Assembly (NCBI GenBank): GCA_011390935.1
Contig: JAABRL010000003.1
Location: 43,608 to 107,607, forward strand
Origin: Gemmatimonas sp.
GTDB taxonomy: Bacteria > Gemmatimonadota > Gemmatimonadetes > Gemmatimonadales > Gemmatimonadaceae
Direction of reading: 5' to 3'
DNA: 64,000 nt
The translations under genes and the position numbers were made by a program. Below, piece after piece: positions 53,463 to 61,015 of this stretch (position 1 is the stretch's first letter; every line of letters begins with the position of its first letter). The notes under the pieces were generated by a model. It was not told the origin of the DNA. It did no database searches and worked only from the letters and a program-made list of their open reading frames with translations.

Positions 53463-56342
53463 CTACTGCACCACAGCAGGCGTCGCGTTCCAGTTGATCA
53501 CGGCGTTGAAGATCATGTTGAACTCGCCGTGGTTCTGCCACCGATAGATCGGGTTGTTCGCGAACATGATCACGCGTCCCTTGCCGCGATACGCATTCGG
53601 AATGTCCACGGCGAACGGCCGCGCCTTGATCGAATCGGCGCCCACCATGAGCCCCGACAACACCGACTTGTCACCGCCGGCATACCGCGCGAGCACGTTC
53701 CCCTGATTCGCGATGCCCACGCTGAACGGCGTGCCGCCGACGTACTTCACCGGAATCGTGGTCTTGTTGTAGCCGTAGAACACGGGGTGATCGGTCTTCA
53801 CCACTTCCGCTTCCACGAGCGGGCGCTGCGCATTGAGCCCCGGCACCGGCGTCTTGTCTACCGTGCCCGCCCAGCCGAACTCGATCGGCAACCGCGCGCT
53901 TTCACCAACGGCGATCAGCGTGCCGCCCGCTTCGAGGAACGCCGCGAACGCGTCCACGCCCGCCTGGCCGAAGCCGCCCGACATGTCGTCGGTCTCGCCG
54001 TACCAGCCGAGGAACTTGTACTTGTCGTCCTTCTTGTACGGCAGCGGCGTGGCGGCCTTGGGCTGCATCACCGTCTGCCGGCTCAGGTTCTGCTCGGCCA
54101 TGAGGATCACGTCGAAGTCGTTCTTCAGGTTGCCCTGCATGACGCGTTCCTTGTAGATCAGCTCGAACGGCACGCCGAACTTGTCGAACGTGAGACGATA
54201 CCAGCCGAGACTCTGCGTGCCGCTCCACTGCGTGTAGATCGCGACACGCGGAACGACGGCGTCGTGCGTGGCCACCACGGGTGCCGTGCCGAGTGCTGCG
54301 GCCGTGAGACCGAGCTCCGCCACCGCGGCCTTCACGCGATCTGCCGCCGCCATGTCGGTGATGATGAACGAACCGGCCGGAAACTCCACGCCATCGGCCG
54401 TGAAGCTCTTCTCGGCCACGCGCATCGCCACGTCCTTCAGCTTGTAGCGCAGCGAGATCATGTTGTTCGACCCGTAGTGCGCCACGGCGAGCGCCGCGGT
54501 GCCGCTGCCCTTGGTGCTGCCGGCGAGGCGCACCTCGGTGACCGGCGTGACGGGCGCGTTGAGGATCGACGCCGAGTCCACCTGCACCACGTCCACGCCG
54601 AAGGCGTAGCCCATGCTCCAGCCGCTGTCGTCGTAGGTGCGCAGCCGCGGATCGGGGTAGTTCTGCTTCTCGAGCAGATTCTTGGCCAGGCGGCCGTACG
54701 GCTGGTTGAGCTTGATCACATACGAACCCGCCGGATACGTCACGTCACCCACCTTCACCGCATCACGCGCCACGCCCACTTCAATGCGCTGCACACGCAG
54801 AATGCGCACGAGCTCGGCGGGCTTGGTCATGTCGGGCTGCACGGGGATCACATACGCGTACGGCGCCTGTTTCGCGCCCGCTTCCATGCTGTTGCGCGTC
54901 TTGATGTAGAAGTTCTCGAGAATCGTGGCCGGGAACATCGACGCAAGCTGCAGCGCGGAGAGCACGCCGGTCTGCATGTAGTTGGTGTTGGCACGACGCG
55001 TGAAGTTGGCCACGTCGTTGAAGCCCACCTGAATACCGCGATACCACTCGCGATCCTGTCCGCCGCCGCGTCCGGTGGGCACAGCACCCGCGCCACCGCC
55101 GAAACCGCCGCCGCGCTGACCGGCCGCCGCCGCATTCGCCTGCGTGGGCCCCGGCTGCTCCGGATTGCGCGCGCGCGCGATCGCTGCGTTGTCGAGATCA
55201 CGCCCCGACTGCGTCTCGTACATCTTCATGAGGCCGTTGTGGTTGTACGCCACGGAGCCGAGGTAGCCCGGCGACCAGCCGTCCATGAACGCGTGCGTGT
55301 ACACACCCGGCATGCCGTACTTGGTCATCTGCGCCATCTCCCAGTTCGCGAACCACGGCAGTTCGGCGAAGAGAATGGGGTCGAGATTGGGGTTCTGCGG
55401 CGCGGCCCCGCTGTACGTGTACAGCAGCGACAGCGACTCGTGCAGGTCGTGCATGATCGGCGGGTACGACGTGAAGTACCAGTCGATGATCGCACGCATC
55501 TGATCGAGCGCGATGTTGATGTCGCGATTGTTGTCGTGGTACGCGTACTTGCCCCAGTACGGCACGGCGCCAATGCCGCGTCCCGCGACAGGAGCGGCGC
55601 TGTCACCGCGTGCACGTGCCGCCGCCGCGACATCGAGGCCGCGATAGAACCAGTCCACGTTGCGATCTCGTCCGTCAGCGTCGGCCACGGGCGTGATCGA
55701 CACGTACAGCTGCTCGCGAATCTGGTTGATGATCGGCGACGTTTCGGTGGCCAGGCGATACGCCAGCTCCATCAGCATCTCCGACGGTCCGGTCTCACCG
55801 CTGTGCAGGCCGCCCATGAAGTGATAGTGCGGCTTGGTCTGCCCGATGAGCGCCTTCACCTGCGCCTCGGTCATGCCACGCGGGTCGGCGATCTTCTTGA
55901 GGTTGTCCTTGTTCTGCTGGACCTTGGCCATGTTGGCCTCGCTCGAGATCCAGATCACCACGAGCTCGCGTCCTTCATCGCTCGTGCCAATCGTTTCGAT
56001 CGACACACGCGGCGACGCGGCGGCCAGCGCGCGATAGTACTTGAGCTGGTCGGCGTAGTACGTCAGTGTGCGCGGCGCCCCGATGTGGTAGCCGAGGATG
56101 TCTTTCGGCATCGGAATGCCCGGCACCACCGGCAGGTGGTCCACCAGCGGGCTGCCGAAGCGCGGATCGACGATCCACTCCTTGTACGCCTTCTCGAAGC
56201 TTTCGTCCTGCTTCTGGGCGGGGTCGCGCGTTTCGAGCGACAGCTGCTGCGCGGCGAGTGCCGAGACCGCGAGGGGCGCGATCGCGAGCGCGGCCAGAGT
56301 GCGGCGCGCGAACTGCGCGAATGTGGGACGGGATGGGAGCAC
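53463..56342 (-). CDS. Secreted M14-family zinc carboxypeptidase
   Basis: The 959-residue protein has a signal peptide (LAALAIAPLAVSALAAQ). The M14 domain (about 40-430) has GGLHSGETGPSE with the first zinc His and Glu, YHDNNRDIN, and MHDLHES with the last His and nearby Glu. A long second half of beta/alpha character (about 480-959) includes a possible GATase1-like segment (LIAVGESARLP) of unknown role. A Gly-rich stretch (RGGGFGGGAGAVPTGRGGG) separates the halves. The GTG at 56342 is the best start; the frame runs on upstream into a palindromic element and is not coding. It is last in its direction and has 457 bp upstream. Confidence 0.83.
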   Translation of the reverse strand: MLPSRPTFAQFARRTLAALAIAPLAVSALAAQQLSLETRDPAQKQDESFEKAYKEWIVDPRFGSPLVDHLPVVPGIPMPKDILGYHIGAPRTLTYYADQLKYYRALAAASPRVSIETIGTSDEGRELVVIWISSEANMAKVQQNKDNLKKIADPRGMTEAQVKALIGQTKPHYHFMGGLHSGETGPSEMLMELAYRLATETSPIINQIREQLYVSITPVADADGRDRNVDWFYRGLDVAAAARARGDSAAPVAGRGIGAVPYWGKYAYHDNNRDINIALDQMRAIIDWYFTSYPPIMHDLHESLSLLYTYSGAAPQNPNLDPILFAELPWFANWEMAQMTKYGMPGVYTHAFMDGWSPGYLGSVAYNHNGLMKMYETQSGRDLDNAAIARARNPEQPGPTQANAAAAGQRGGGFGGGAGAVPTGRGGGQDREWYRGIQVGFNDVANFTRRANTNYMQTGVLSALQLASMFPATILENFYIKTRNSMEAGAKQAPYAYVIPVQPDMTKPAELVRILRVQRIEVGVARDAVKVGDVTYPAGSYVIKLNQPYGRLAKNLLEKQNYPDPRLRTYDDSGWSMGYAFGVDVVQVDSASILNAPVTPVTEVRLAGSTKGSGTAALAVAHYGSNNMISLRYKLKDVAMRVAEKSFTADGVEFPAGSFIITDMAAADRVKAAVAELGLTAAALGTAPVVATHDAVVPRVAIYTQWSGTQSLGWYRLTFDKFGVPFELIYKERVMQGNLKNDFDVILMAEQNLSRQTVMQPKAATPLPYKKDDKYKFLGWYGETDDMSGGFGQAGVDAFAAFLEAGGTLIAVGESARLPIEFGWAGTVDKTPVPGLNAQRPLVEAEVVKTDHPVFYGYNKTTIPVKYVGGTPFSVGIANQGNVLARYAGGDKSVLSGLMVGADSIKARPFAVDIPNAYRGKGRVIMFANNPIYRWQNHGEFNMIFNAVINWNATPAVVQ

Positions 56343-56438
56343 GGGGGTCTGCGTCGTGGGTGGGGAAGTACCTGCGCTGCTTTCTCTACGCAGTACCCCG
56401 GGTGGCTGTTCTGCAAGGTCGTGGTGTTTGGTGCGGGG

Positions 56439-56558
56439 GCCCGGGGCGGGGTGTCCCCCCGTCGCGCCCAACTGCCGGCCCGGGCGCGCCGGGAGCGGGC
56501 GGGGCCCGCCCGGCGCTGGCCGGCAGACGGCGCGGTGGGGGGACACCCCGCCCCGGGC
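56439..56558 (+). repeat. Palindromic element copy 3 (long core)
   Basis: Outer arms of 21 bp (56440-56460 with 56537-56557) are perfectly complementary. After a GT/GT mismatch pair comes CGCGCC, the CAA/AC internal loop, then a 9-bp stem CTGCCGGCC/GGCCGGCAG. The tip is an additional hairpin of about 37 bases with GCGCCGGG pairing CCCGGCGC. Core and tip match copies 4 and 5; the outer arms do not. It lies upstream of the M14 gene and downstream of the M56 gene, all minus strand. Confidence 0.85.
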
Positions 56559-56799
56559 TCGGCGGCGACTGGCTCGGCCCTACGGGCCTCGCGGCGGGGC
56601 CGCGGAGGCGCGCGGACTCCCTATCGTGTGTCGCAGGCCTGGGGCTGGGGGGGCGTCCGGAGTGGCAGGGCGCGGCCCGGATCGCGGGGCGCTCGTGAGT
56701 CTGCTTGTGGGCACGGGCCGAACGAACGCGCGTCGGGTCTCTAGCAGGCTCGGCGGCCCGGAGCAACGAGCTGCCTCCGCGCCGGCCCGATCGAAACCG
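56559..56799. other. 241-bp spacer next to copy 3
   Basis: This stretch lies between palindrome copy 3 and the M56 gene stop. It contains a short GGCCCTACGGGCC hairpin (about 56577-56589) that resembles the flank of copy 1 (GGCCCTGCGGGC). I see no gene or RNA in it. Confidence 0.45.
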
Positions 56800-58455
56800 C
56801 TACGGCTTCATGGTCACCCGAATCACACCATCCGCGCCGCGGCTTCCGTACATCTGCTGCGCCGCGGGACCCTTGATCACTTCGATCTTCTCGATCTGCT
56901 CGGGCTTGATGTTTTGAAGCGCGTTGGGAATCGTGGCGATGACGCCATCGATGATGATCAGCGGCTTCGCAGCGGACTCCGACGACATGCCCCGCACAAT
57001 CACGTGACCCTGATCCGCACGTTCCTCGACCGTGTATGGGCGTCGTGCGCCCAGCTCGCGCACCGTGTCGCCGGCCGTGCCGTCCTTGCGCAGCATCACG
57101 CGAGCGTTCCCGGCGAGCAGCACGGAATCGCCCTGCATGACGATGCTGTCCGCCGTGGCCCGCACGAGCTGCTGGCGTGTGACCGTCGACGAGTCGGCAC
57201 GCTCGACGGTGAACGCCAGCGTCTTCTTGGGTTCTGTCTTCCACTTACCCTCAACCTCGACCAGCTCATCACGAGTCGCCGCGCCCTTCCGTGTCAGAAT
57301 GCGCACCTCATTCGCGCCCACGTCACCGTTCGCACGCCGCACTTCGATCGACGCGATCTCACCAGCCGGGATCCCGCGCGCCTCCAGCTCCGAGATGCGC
57401 ACCTCGTCCACCACGTACGTGACCGCGCCAGGCGCGCTCGGCAGCCCCAGCGTCTTGGTCACGGCCGCAACATCCGCATCACGCACCTCGGCAGCCGTCG
57501 GCACATCGGTGTTGCAGGCGGCTGCGAACAGCACGGTGCCGAGGAGCGCAAAGCCGCCCACCGCGAATGGAGAACGACGAGCAAGAGGCGTGGTCATGGC
57601 GAGCAGTCTTCGTTCAAGGTGGCGGCGGGAATCGAACAGGCCCAGCGCGTGTGCAGCGCGTGGCACGGCGGGAAGGGACGCAGCAAGCGTGAGCAGCACT
57701 TCGCCGTACTGGCGCGTGCTCACACCGCGGCGCAGCACGCGGGCATCGCAGTCGAGTTCGGTGGAGAGGCGCAGACGCGACAGACACCACCACGAGATCG
57801 GATGCCACGGCATGAGCGCCACGAGCGCGGCCGCCACGGCGAGCAGCAGTGGATCATGCGCCCGGCGATGCTCGTCTTCGTGCGCGAGCACCAGCGCCTG
57901 ATCGGACGCATCGCGCGCCAGCAGCGCACGCGGGATCACGATGTCGGGCGTGAAGAGGCCATACACCGCCGGCCCCTCCCGATCGCCCACGCGCACGGCG
58001 GTGCCGAGCAGCTGCGCACGCGGCCAGCGACGACGTTGCGCATCGAGGCGGTGCAGCAGGTAGGCGAGCAGGGCGAGCATGACCAGCGCCGACGCCCCCC
58101 AGGCCGCACCGATCACGCGATCGACCGAGGCGGGCACACGCGCACCGACGGCGCTGATGCCGCCGGAGAACGTGCGTTGCAGGGCGGACAGCGTCACCTC
58201 GTGCCACGGCACCGCAGGCAGCGTGATGGCCTCGCCGGTCGCAACGGCCGTAGGCGCTTCGGACAATGTCGTTGAAGCAACCGGCGCCATGCGCCACGGC
58301 GCCGCAATCGTGAGTGCCGCGAGCAGTGCCAATGCGCCAAGCCACGTGAACCGCTGCGGCAGCTTCGCGGCCCGCGCCGCACGATCGAGCACCACTGCGC
58401 CCACGGCCACCAGCACACCGATCGCCAGCGCATACAGCATGAGGGTGGTGATCAT
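56800..58455 (-). CDS. M56 (BlaR1-like) membrane peptidase with C-terminal plug-like domain
   Basis: The 551-residue protein has about four membrane helices in the first 330 residues and the M56 zinc motif HEDEH (H192, E193, H196) in LVLAHEDEHRRAHDP. In BlaR1/MecR1 this domain cleaves a BlaI-type repressor on signal. Instead of a penicillin-binding sensor, the exported region ends (497-551) in IIIDGV...EQIEKIEVIKGPAA...YGSRGADGVIRV, the pattern of a TonB-dependent receptor plug. The start overlaps the BlaI-like stop by 4 bp (ATGA), which supports a sensor-repressor pair. The signal sensed is unknown. Confidence 0.85.
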   Translation of the reverse strand: MITTLMLYALAIGVLVAVGAVVLDRAARAAKLPQRFTWLGALALLAALTIAAPWRMAPVASTTLSEAPTAVATGEAITLPAVPWHEVTLSALQRTFSGGISAVGARVPASVDRVIGAAWGASALVMLALLAYLLHRLDAQRRRWPRAQLLGTAVRVGDREGPAVYGLFTPDIVIPRALLARDASDQALVLAHEDEHRRAHDPLLLAVAAALVALMPWHPISWWCLSRLRLSTELDCDARVLRRGVSTRQYGEVLLTLAASLPAVPRAAHALGLFDSRRHLERRLLAMTTPLARRSPFAVGGFALLGTVLFAAACNTDVPTAAEVRDADVAAVTKTLGLPSAPGAVTYVVDEVRISELEARGIPAGEIASIEVRRANGDVGANEVRILTRKGAATRDELVEVEGKWKTEPKKTLAFTVERADSSTVTRQQLVRATADSIVMQGDSVLLAGNARVMLRKDGTAGDTVRELGARRPYTVEERADQGHVIVRGMSSESAAKPLIIIDGVIATIPNALQNIKPEQIEKIEVIKGPAAQQMYGSRGADGVIRVTMKP

Positions 58456-58853
58456 TTCGCCGTCCCTCCTTCGCCGAGCCGTTCGTCGAGCAGACGACGC
58501 ATGCGCTCGAGTTCGTCGCGCGGCACATCGCGATCGCTCACGAGCTGTGCGAGCAGTCGTTCGGCCGACCCCTGAAAGATCGCCTCGCGAATGCGCGCGA
58601 TCGCGCTCGACCCGGCGGTATCGGAGGCGACGGTGGGGAAGTAACGGTACGCGCGCCCTTCGGGCTCATGGCGCACGAACCCCTTCTCCTCGAGCGTCTG
58701 CAGTGCCGACAGCACCGACGTGTACGCCAGCGGTTCATCGAGCGCCTCGCGCACCTCCGCCACCGTGGCCGACCCACCGCGCCACAGCACGCTCATCACA
58801 TCCAATTCCCTGGGCGTGAAGTACACCTCGGACTCCATGGACTCCTCCGGCAC
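58452..58853 (-). CDS. BlaI/MecI-family winged-helix repressor
   Basis: The 133-residue protein has an N-terminal winged helix (FTPRELDVMSVLWRGG, then VREALDEPLAYTSVLSALQ) and a helical dimer domain. A protease-sensitive linker follows the wing (YRYFPTVAS), as in BlaI. It should repress its own operon and be inactivated by the M56 protease encoded next. A perfect dyad lies 10 bp upstream of the start and overlaps a good promoter, which fits autoregulation. There is no beta-lactamase gene in the unit. Confidence 0.9.
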   Translation of the reverse strand: MPEESMESEVYFTPRELDVMSVLWRGGSATVAEVREALDEPLAYTSVLSALQTLEEKGFVRHEPEGRAYRYFPTVASDTAGSSAIARIREAIFQGSAERLLAQLVSDRDVPRDELERMRRLLDERLGEGGTAK

Positions 58854-58862
58854 GGGGTTCGT

Positions 58863-58878
58863 TACGGCATCTTCCGTA
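58863..58878 (-). promoter_or_regulatory. Probable BlaI-type operator
   Basis: A perfect inverted repeat TACGG-N6-CCGTA sits between the -10 box and the repressor start. A second CCGTAGGT half-site lies 43 bp further upstream at 58917-58924. The known BlaI/MecI site (TACA-N-TGTA) differs, so this would be a family variant. Confidence 0.55.
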
Positions 58879-58906
58879 GGTTAGGGCCGGCCGGGAGGTT
58901 TGTCAA
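58878..58906 (-). promoter_or_regulatory. Sigma-70-type promoter of BlaI-M56 operon
   Basis: On the minus strand a perfect TTGACA (58901-58906) is followed by 17 bp and TAACCT (58878-58883). This is the best promoter match noticed in the window. The -10 box touches the operator dyad. Confidence 0.65.
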
Positions 58907-58931
58907 CTGGGTTTCCCGTAGGTCGGGGTAG

Positions 58932-59053
58932 GGGCCCGCGTGGTGGGGTGGGGCTTCGCGCCCAACTGCCGGCCCGGGCGCGCCGGGAGCGGGCGGGGCC
59001 CGCCCGGCGCTGGCCGGCAGACGGCGCGGCGCCCCACCCCACCACGCGGGCCC
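58932..59053 (+). repeat. Palindromic element copy 4 (long core)
   Basis: The outer arms of 23 bp (58932-58954 with 59031-59053) are perfectly complementary. A two-base mismatch (TT against GC) is followed by CGCGCC, the CAA/AC internal loop, the 9-bp CTGCCGGCC stem and the same 37-base tip hairpin as copy 3. It begins 26 bp upstream of the TTGACA of the BlaI promoter. It faces copy 5 in the opposite orientation. Confidence 0.85.
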
Positions 59054-59064
59054 GACTGGCGTTC

Positions 59065-59094
59065 GCCCGGGGCGGCGCGTTGCGCCTGCCGGGC
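59065..59094. repeat. Small hairpin in spacer between copies 4 and 5
   Basis: GCCCGG (59065-59070) pairs with CCGGGC (59089-59094); GGC and GCGC pair inside with GCGC and GCC. The remaining spacer (59095-59240) shows no gene or RNA. Confidence 0.5.
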
Positions 59095-59240
59095 GGCACC
59101 GCCGGCGTCGCGGCTCGCGAACCCCGCGCCAGAGACGTCCTCTCGCCTCGCGCACCGAACTGCCCCTCGGCCCCGAGCCCCGCACGCGAGACCAACCCTG
59201 AGTGGGCGCGCGATCTCCGCGCAACGTCCCCCCCGGTGGA

Positions 59241-59358
59241 GGCCCCGGGTCGGTCCGGCCCCACCGCGCCGTCTGCCGGCCAGCGCCGGGCGGGCTTGCC
59301 CGCTCCCGGCGCGCCCGGCCGGCAGTTGGGCGCGCGGGGGCCGGACCGACCCGGGGCC
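59241..59358 (-). repeat. Palindromic element copy 5 (long core, inverted)
   Basis: Read on the minus strand it has the same order as copies 3 and 4. The outer arms of 22 bp (59241-59262 with 59337-59358) are perfect, followed by a two-base mismatch, CGCGCC, the CAA/AC loop, CTGCCGGCC and a tip hairpin that differs from copies 3 and 4 at the very end (AA in place of GG in the loop). It ends 11 bp before the thyX stop. Confidence 0.85.
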
Positions 59359-59369
59359 CCACACCGACC

Positions 59370-60137
59370 TCAGACCTTGTGGTACTCCACGCGCGCCGCC
59401 TCAGCCCTATCCGCGGCCATGTAGACGGAGAAGTCGTCGAAGAAGGCGGGCGCTTCGGCCTGCATCACGTGCAGCACCGCGATCGCCAGCCGGCGAATCT
59501 CGAACTCGGCGCCTTCGCTCGAGCGCAGCTCCAGCATCGTGCGCCACGCGCGCGCGTTGCCCGTGACCACGATCTTGGTCTCGGTGCTGTTGGGCAGCAC
59601 GCCGCGCGCCGCTTCGCGGGCCATCTTGCGGCGGTGCACCTTGTCGTCCACCCAGCTGTAGCGGTCCATGAGCTGGTCCACGAGCGCCACATAGCTGTCG
59701 AGCGCCGCCGTGACCTGCGCGGTCCACGCCGCTTCGAGCGCCGCATCGCCCATGATCGCGGGCGGCATCACGAAGCACGCGTCGCTCTCGTCGACATATC
59801 GCTGCGACAGCTGCGAATACGCAAAGCCCGCGCGGTGCCGCACGAGCTCGTGCGTGAGCGAACGACTGATCCCCTCGAACAGCAGCGAGTAGTTGGCGTG
59901 CTCGAGCACGCTGCCATGCCCCTGCTTCTTGATGTTGCCGAGGTATTCGCGCGTGCTGCGATTGGCCGGGTTGCGCTGGGACATGTAGCAGAGCCGGCCG
60001 GCGAACTCGGCCAGCCGCTCGCCATCGGTGCTTTCGCCCATCCACTGCACCGGCAGGTGCTCGGCGTCGGTGAAGGCAGGGCGTGACAGCACGGTCACGC
60101 GCGGGGCGCGCAGAATGGCGGACTCGGCGAGGGGCAT
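59370..60137 (-). CDS. thyX: Flavin-dependent thymidylate synthase
   Basis: The 255-residue enzyme makes dTMP from dUMP with methylene-tetrahydrofolate and FAD/NADPH. The ThyX signature RHRAGFAYSQLSQRY (from R100) is present, and HGSVLEHANY gives the other flavin-contact region. The protein lacks the catalytic cysteine of ThyA, as expected. The ATG at 60137 was chosen for normal length; in-frame codons upstream run through the leader. The stop lies close to palindrome copy 5. Confidence 0.92.
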   Translation of the reverse strand: MPLAESAILRAPRVTVLSRPAFTDAEHLPVQWMGESTDGERLAEFAGRLCYMSQRNPANRSTREYLGNIKKQGHGSVLEHANYSLLFEGISRSLTHELVRHRAGFAYSQLSQRYVDESDACFVMPPAIMGDAALEAAWTAQVTAALDSYVALVDQLMDRYSWVDDKVHRRKMAREAARGVLPNSTETKIVVTGNARAWRTMLELRSSEGAEFEIRRLAIAVLHVMQAEAPAFFDDFSVYMAADRAEAARVEYHKV

Positions 60138-60285
60138 CGGGATGATGGAGAGAGCGGGGAAGACGTGTCGCGAGCGACGCAACACCAGCCGGGAAAGGTG
60201 CCCCGAAGTCGCGCTCAGGCCAAGGGCGGGCGAACTGCCGAGAAGCGCCCTGCGACTCGCGGGCTGTACAAACCCTCGCGACTCA

Positions 60286-60428
60286 AGCCTCGGGGCTTCG
60301 CCCTTCGCCCCGTTTCGTGTAATCGCCGCGACGAGCACAGATGCCGGGAGGTTCCGCGCGGCTTCAACCGGCATCGCGCTTCACGTGAGCATCACGCCCA
60401 ACGGGGCGAAGGGCGAAGCCCTGAGGCT
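60286..60428. repeat. Inverted repeat between hemJ and thyX
   Basis: Arms of 29 bp (60286-60314 and 60400-60428) match with one mismatch. The central 85 bases hold a second stem, GATGCCGG with CCGGCATC, and a CGTGAGCATCACG piece. It shares the 10-mer CCCTTCGCCC with the palindrome at 23.6 kb but not the CAA/AC core. It fills much of the 317-bp gap and follows the hemJ stop on the minus strand, so it may act as its terminator. Confidence 0.75.
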
Positions 60429-60454
60429 GGAGACGTGAGGGTAAACCGCGCCCC

Positions 60455-61006
60455 TCACGGCGACGTACGTGCGTCCGCCCGCTTCCTCACCCCGGCATAC
60501 ACCTGGATCCCCACGCCCAGCAGCACCGTCACGACCGCCGCCACCCCCACCCCCGCCAGCAACCCCACGCTGTTCCGCAGCACCGCGTAGGTCACGATCA
60601 GCACGAGCACCACCGTGGGCACTTCGTTCATGAGCCGAAATCGATCGCTCGTCATCACGTGCTCGCCGCGAGCCAGCCGCTTCACCACGCTCGACATCCA
60701 GCCGTGATAGCCGCTCAGCACCAGCAGCAGCACCAGCTTCACGATCATCCAGCGCTGCGAGAGCAGCGCGCTGTTGTGCCCGAGCATGGTGAGGCCGCCA
60801 AGCCACGTGGCCACCATCGCCGGCGTGGTGATGATGCCGAGCAGGCGCTGCTGCATGATGGTGTATTGCGCCGTGAGCACGGCGCGCGTGCCGTCGGCGC
60901 GGGTCTGCGCTTCGGCGTGGTACACGAACAGCCGCGGCAGGTAGAACAGGCCGGCCATCCAGGACACCATGCCCACGAGGTGAAAGATCTTGGCGTAGAG
61001 ATACAT
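60455..61006 (-). CDS. hemJ: HemJ-type protoporphyrinogen IX oxidase
   Basis: The 183-residue protein has four to five membrane helices. Its first helix carries KIFHLVGMVSWMAGLFYLPR with the conserved His, followed by VYH, and a Lys-containing RWMIVKLVLLL helix matches the other conserved residue. HemJ oxidises protoporphyrinogen to protoporphyrin in heme synthesis. No other heme gene is adjacent. The gap to the FAD oxidase gene upstream is 9 bp, so they are probably co-transcribed. Confidence 0.85.
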   Translation of the reverse strand: MYLYAKIFHLVGMVSWMAGLFYLPRLFVYHAEAQTRADGTRAVLTAQYTIMQQRLLGIITTPAMVATWLGGLTMLGHNSALLSQRWMIVKLVLLLVLSGYHGWMSSVVKRLARGEHVMTSDRFRLMNEVPTVVLVLIVTYAVLRNSVGLLAGVGVAAVVTVLLGVGIQVYAGVRKRADARTSP

Positions 61007-61015
61007 CCCGGAACG

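Noticed and set aside
56800-58853. Beta-lactam resistance operon
   Set aside because: BlaI and M56 are present, but the sensor lacks a penicillin-binding domain and no beta-lactamase is in the unit. The serine hydrolase at 43.5 kb is distant and lacks a clear KTG motif.
52896-59358. CRISPR array or integron attC sites
   Set aside because: The palindromes are not evenly spaced and lack unique spacers between direct repeats. A GCCCAAC box in three copies resembles half of an attC box pair, but the matching GTTRRRY box is missing on the other side and copies 1-2 lack it.
52896-59358. Classical REP elements with a RAYT transposase
   Set aside because: The GTAG-type foot of REP hairpins is absent and no Y1 transposase gene is in the window. 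A distant relationship cannot be excluded.
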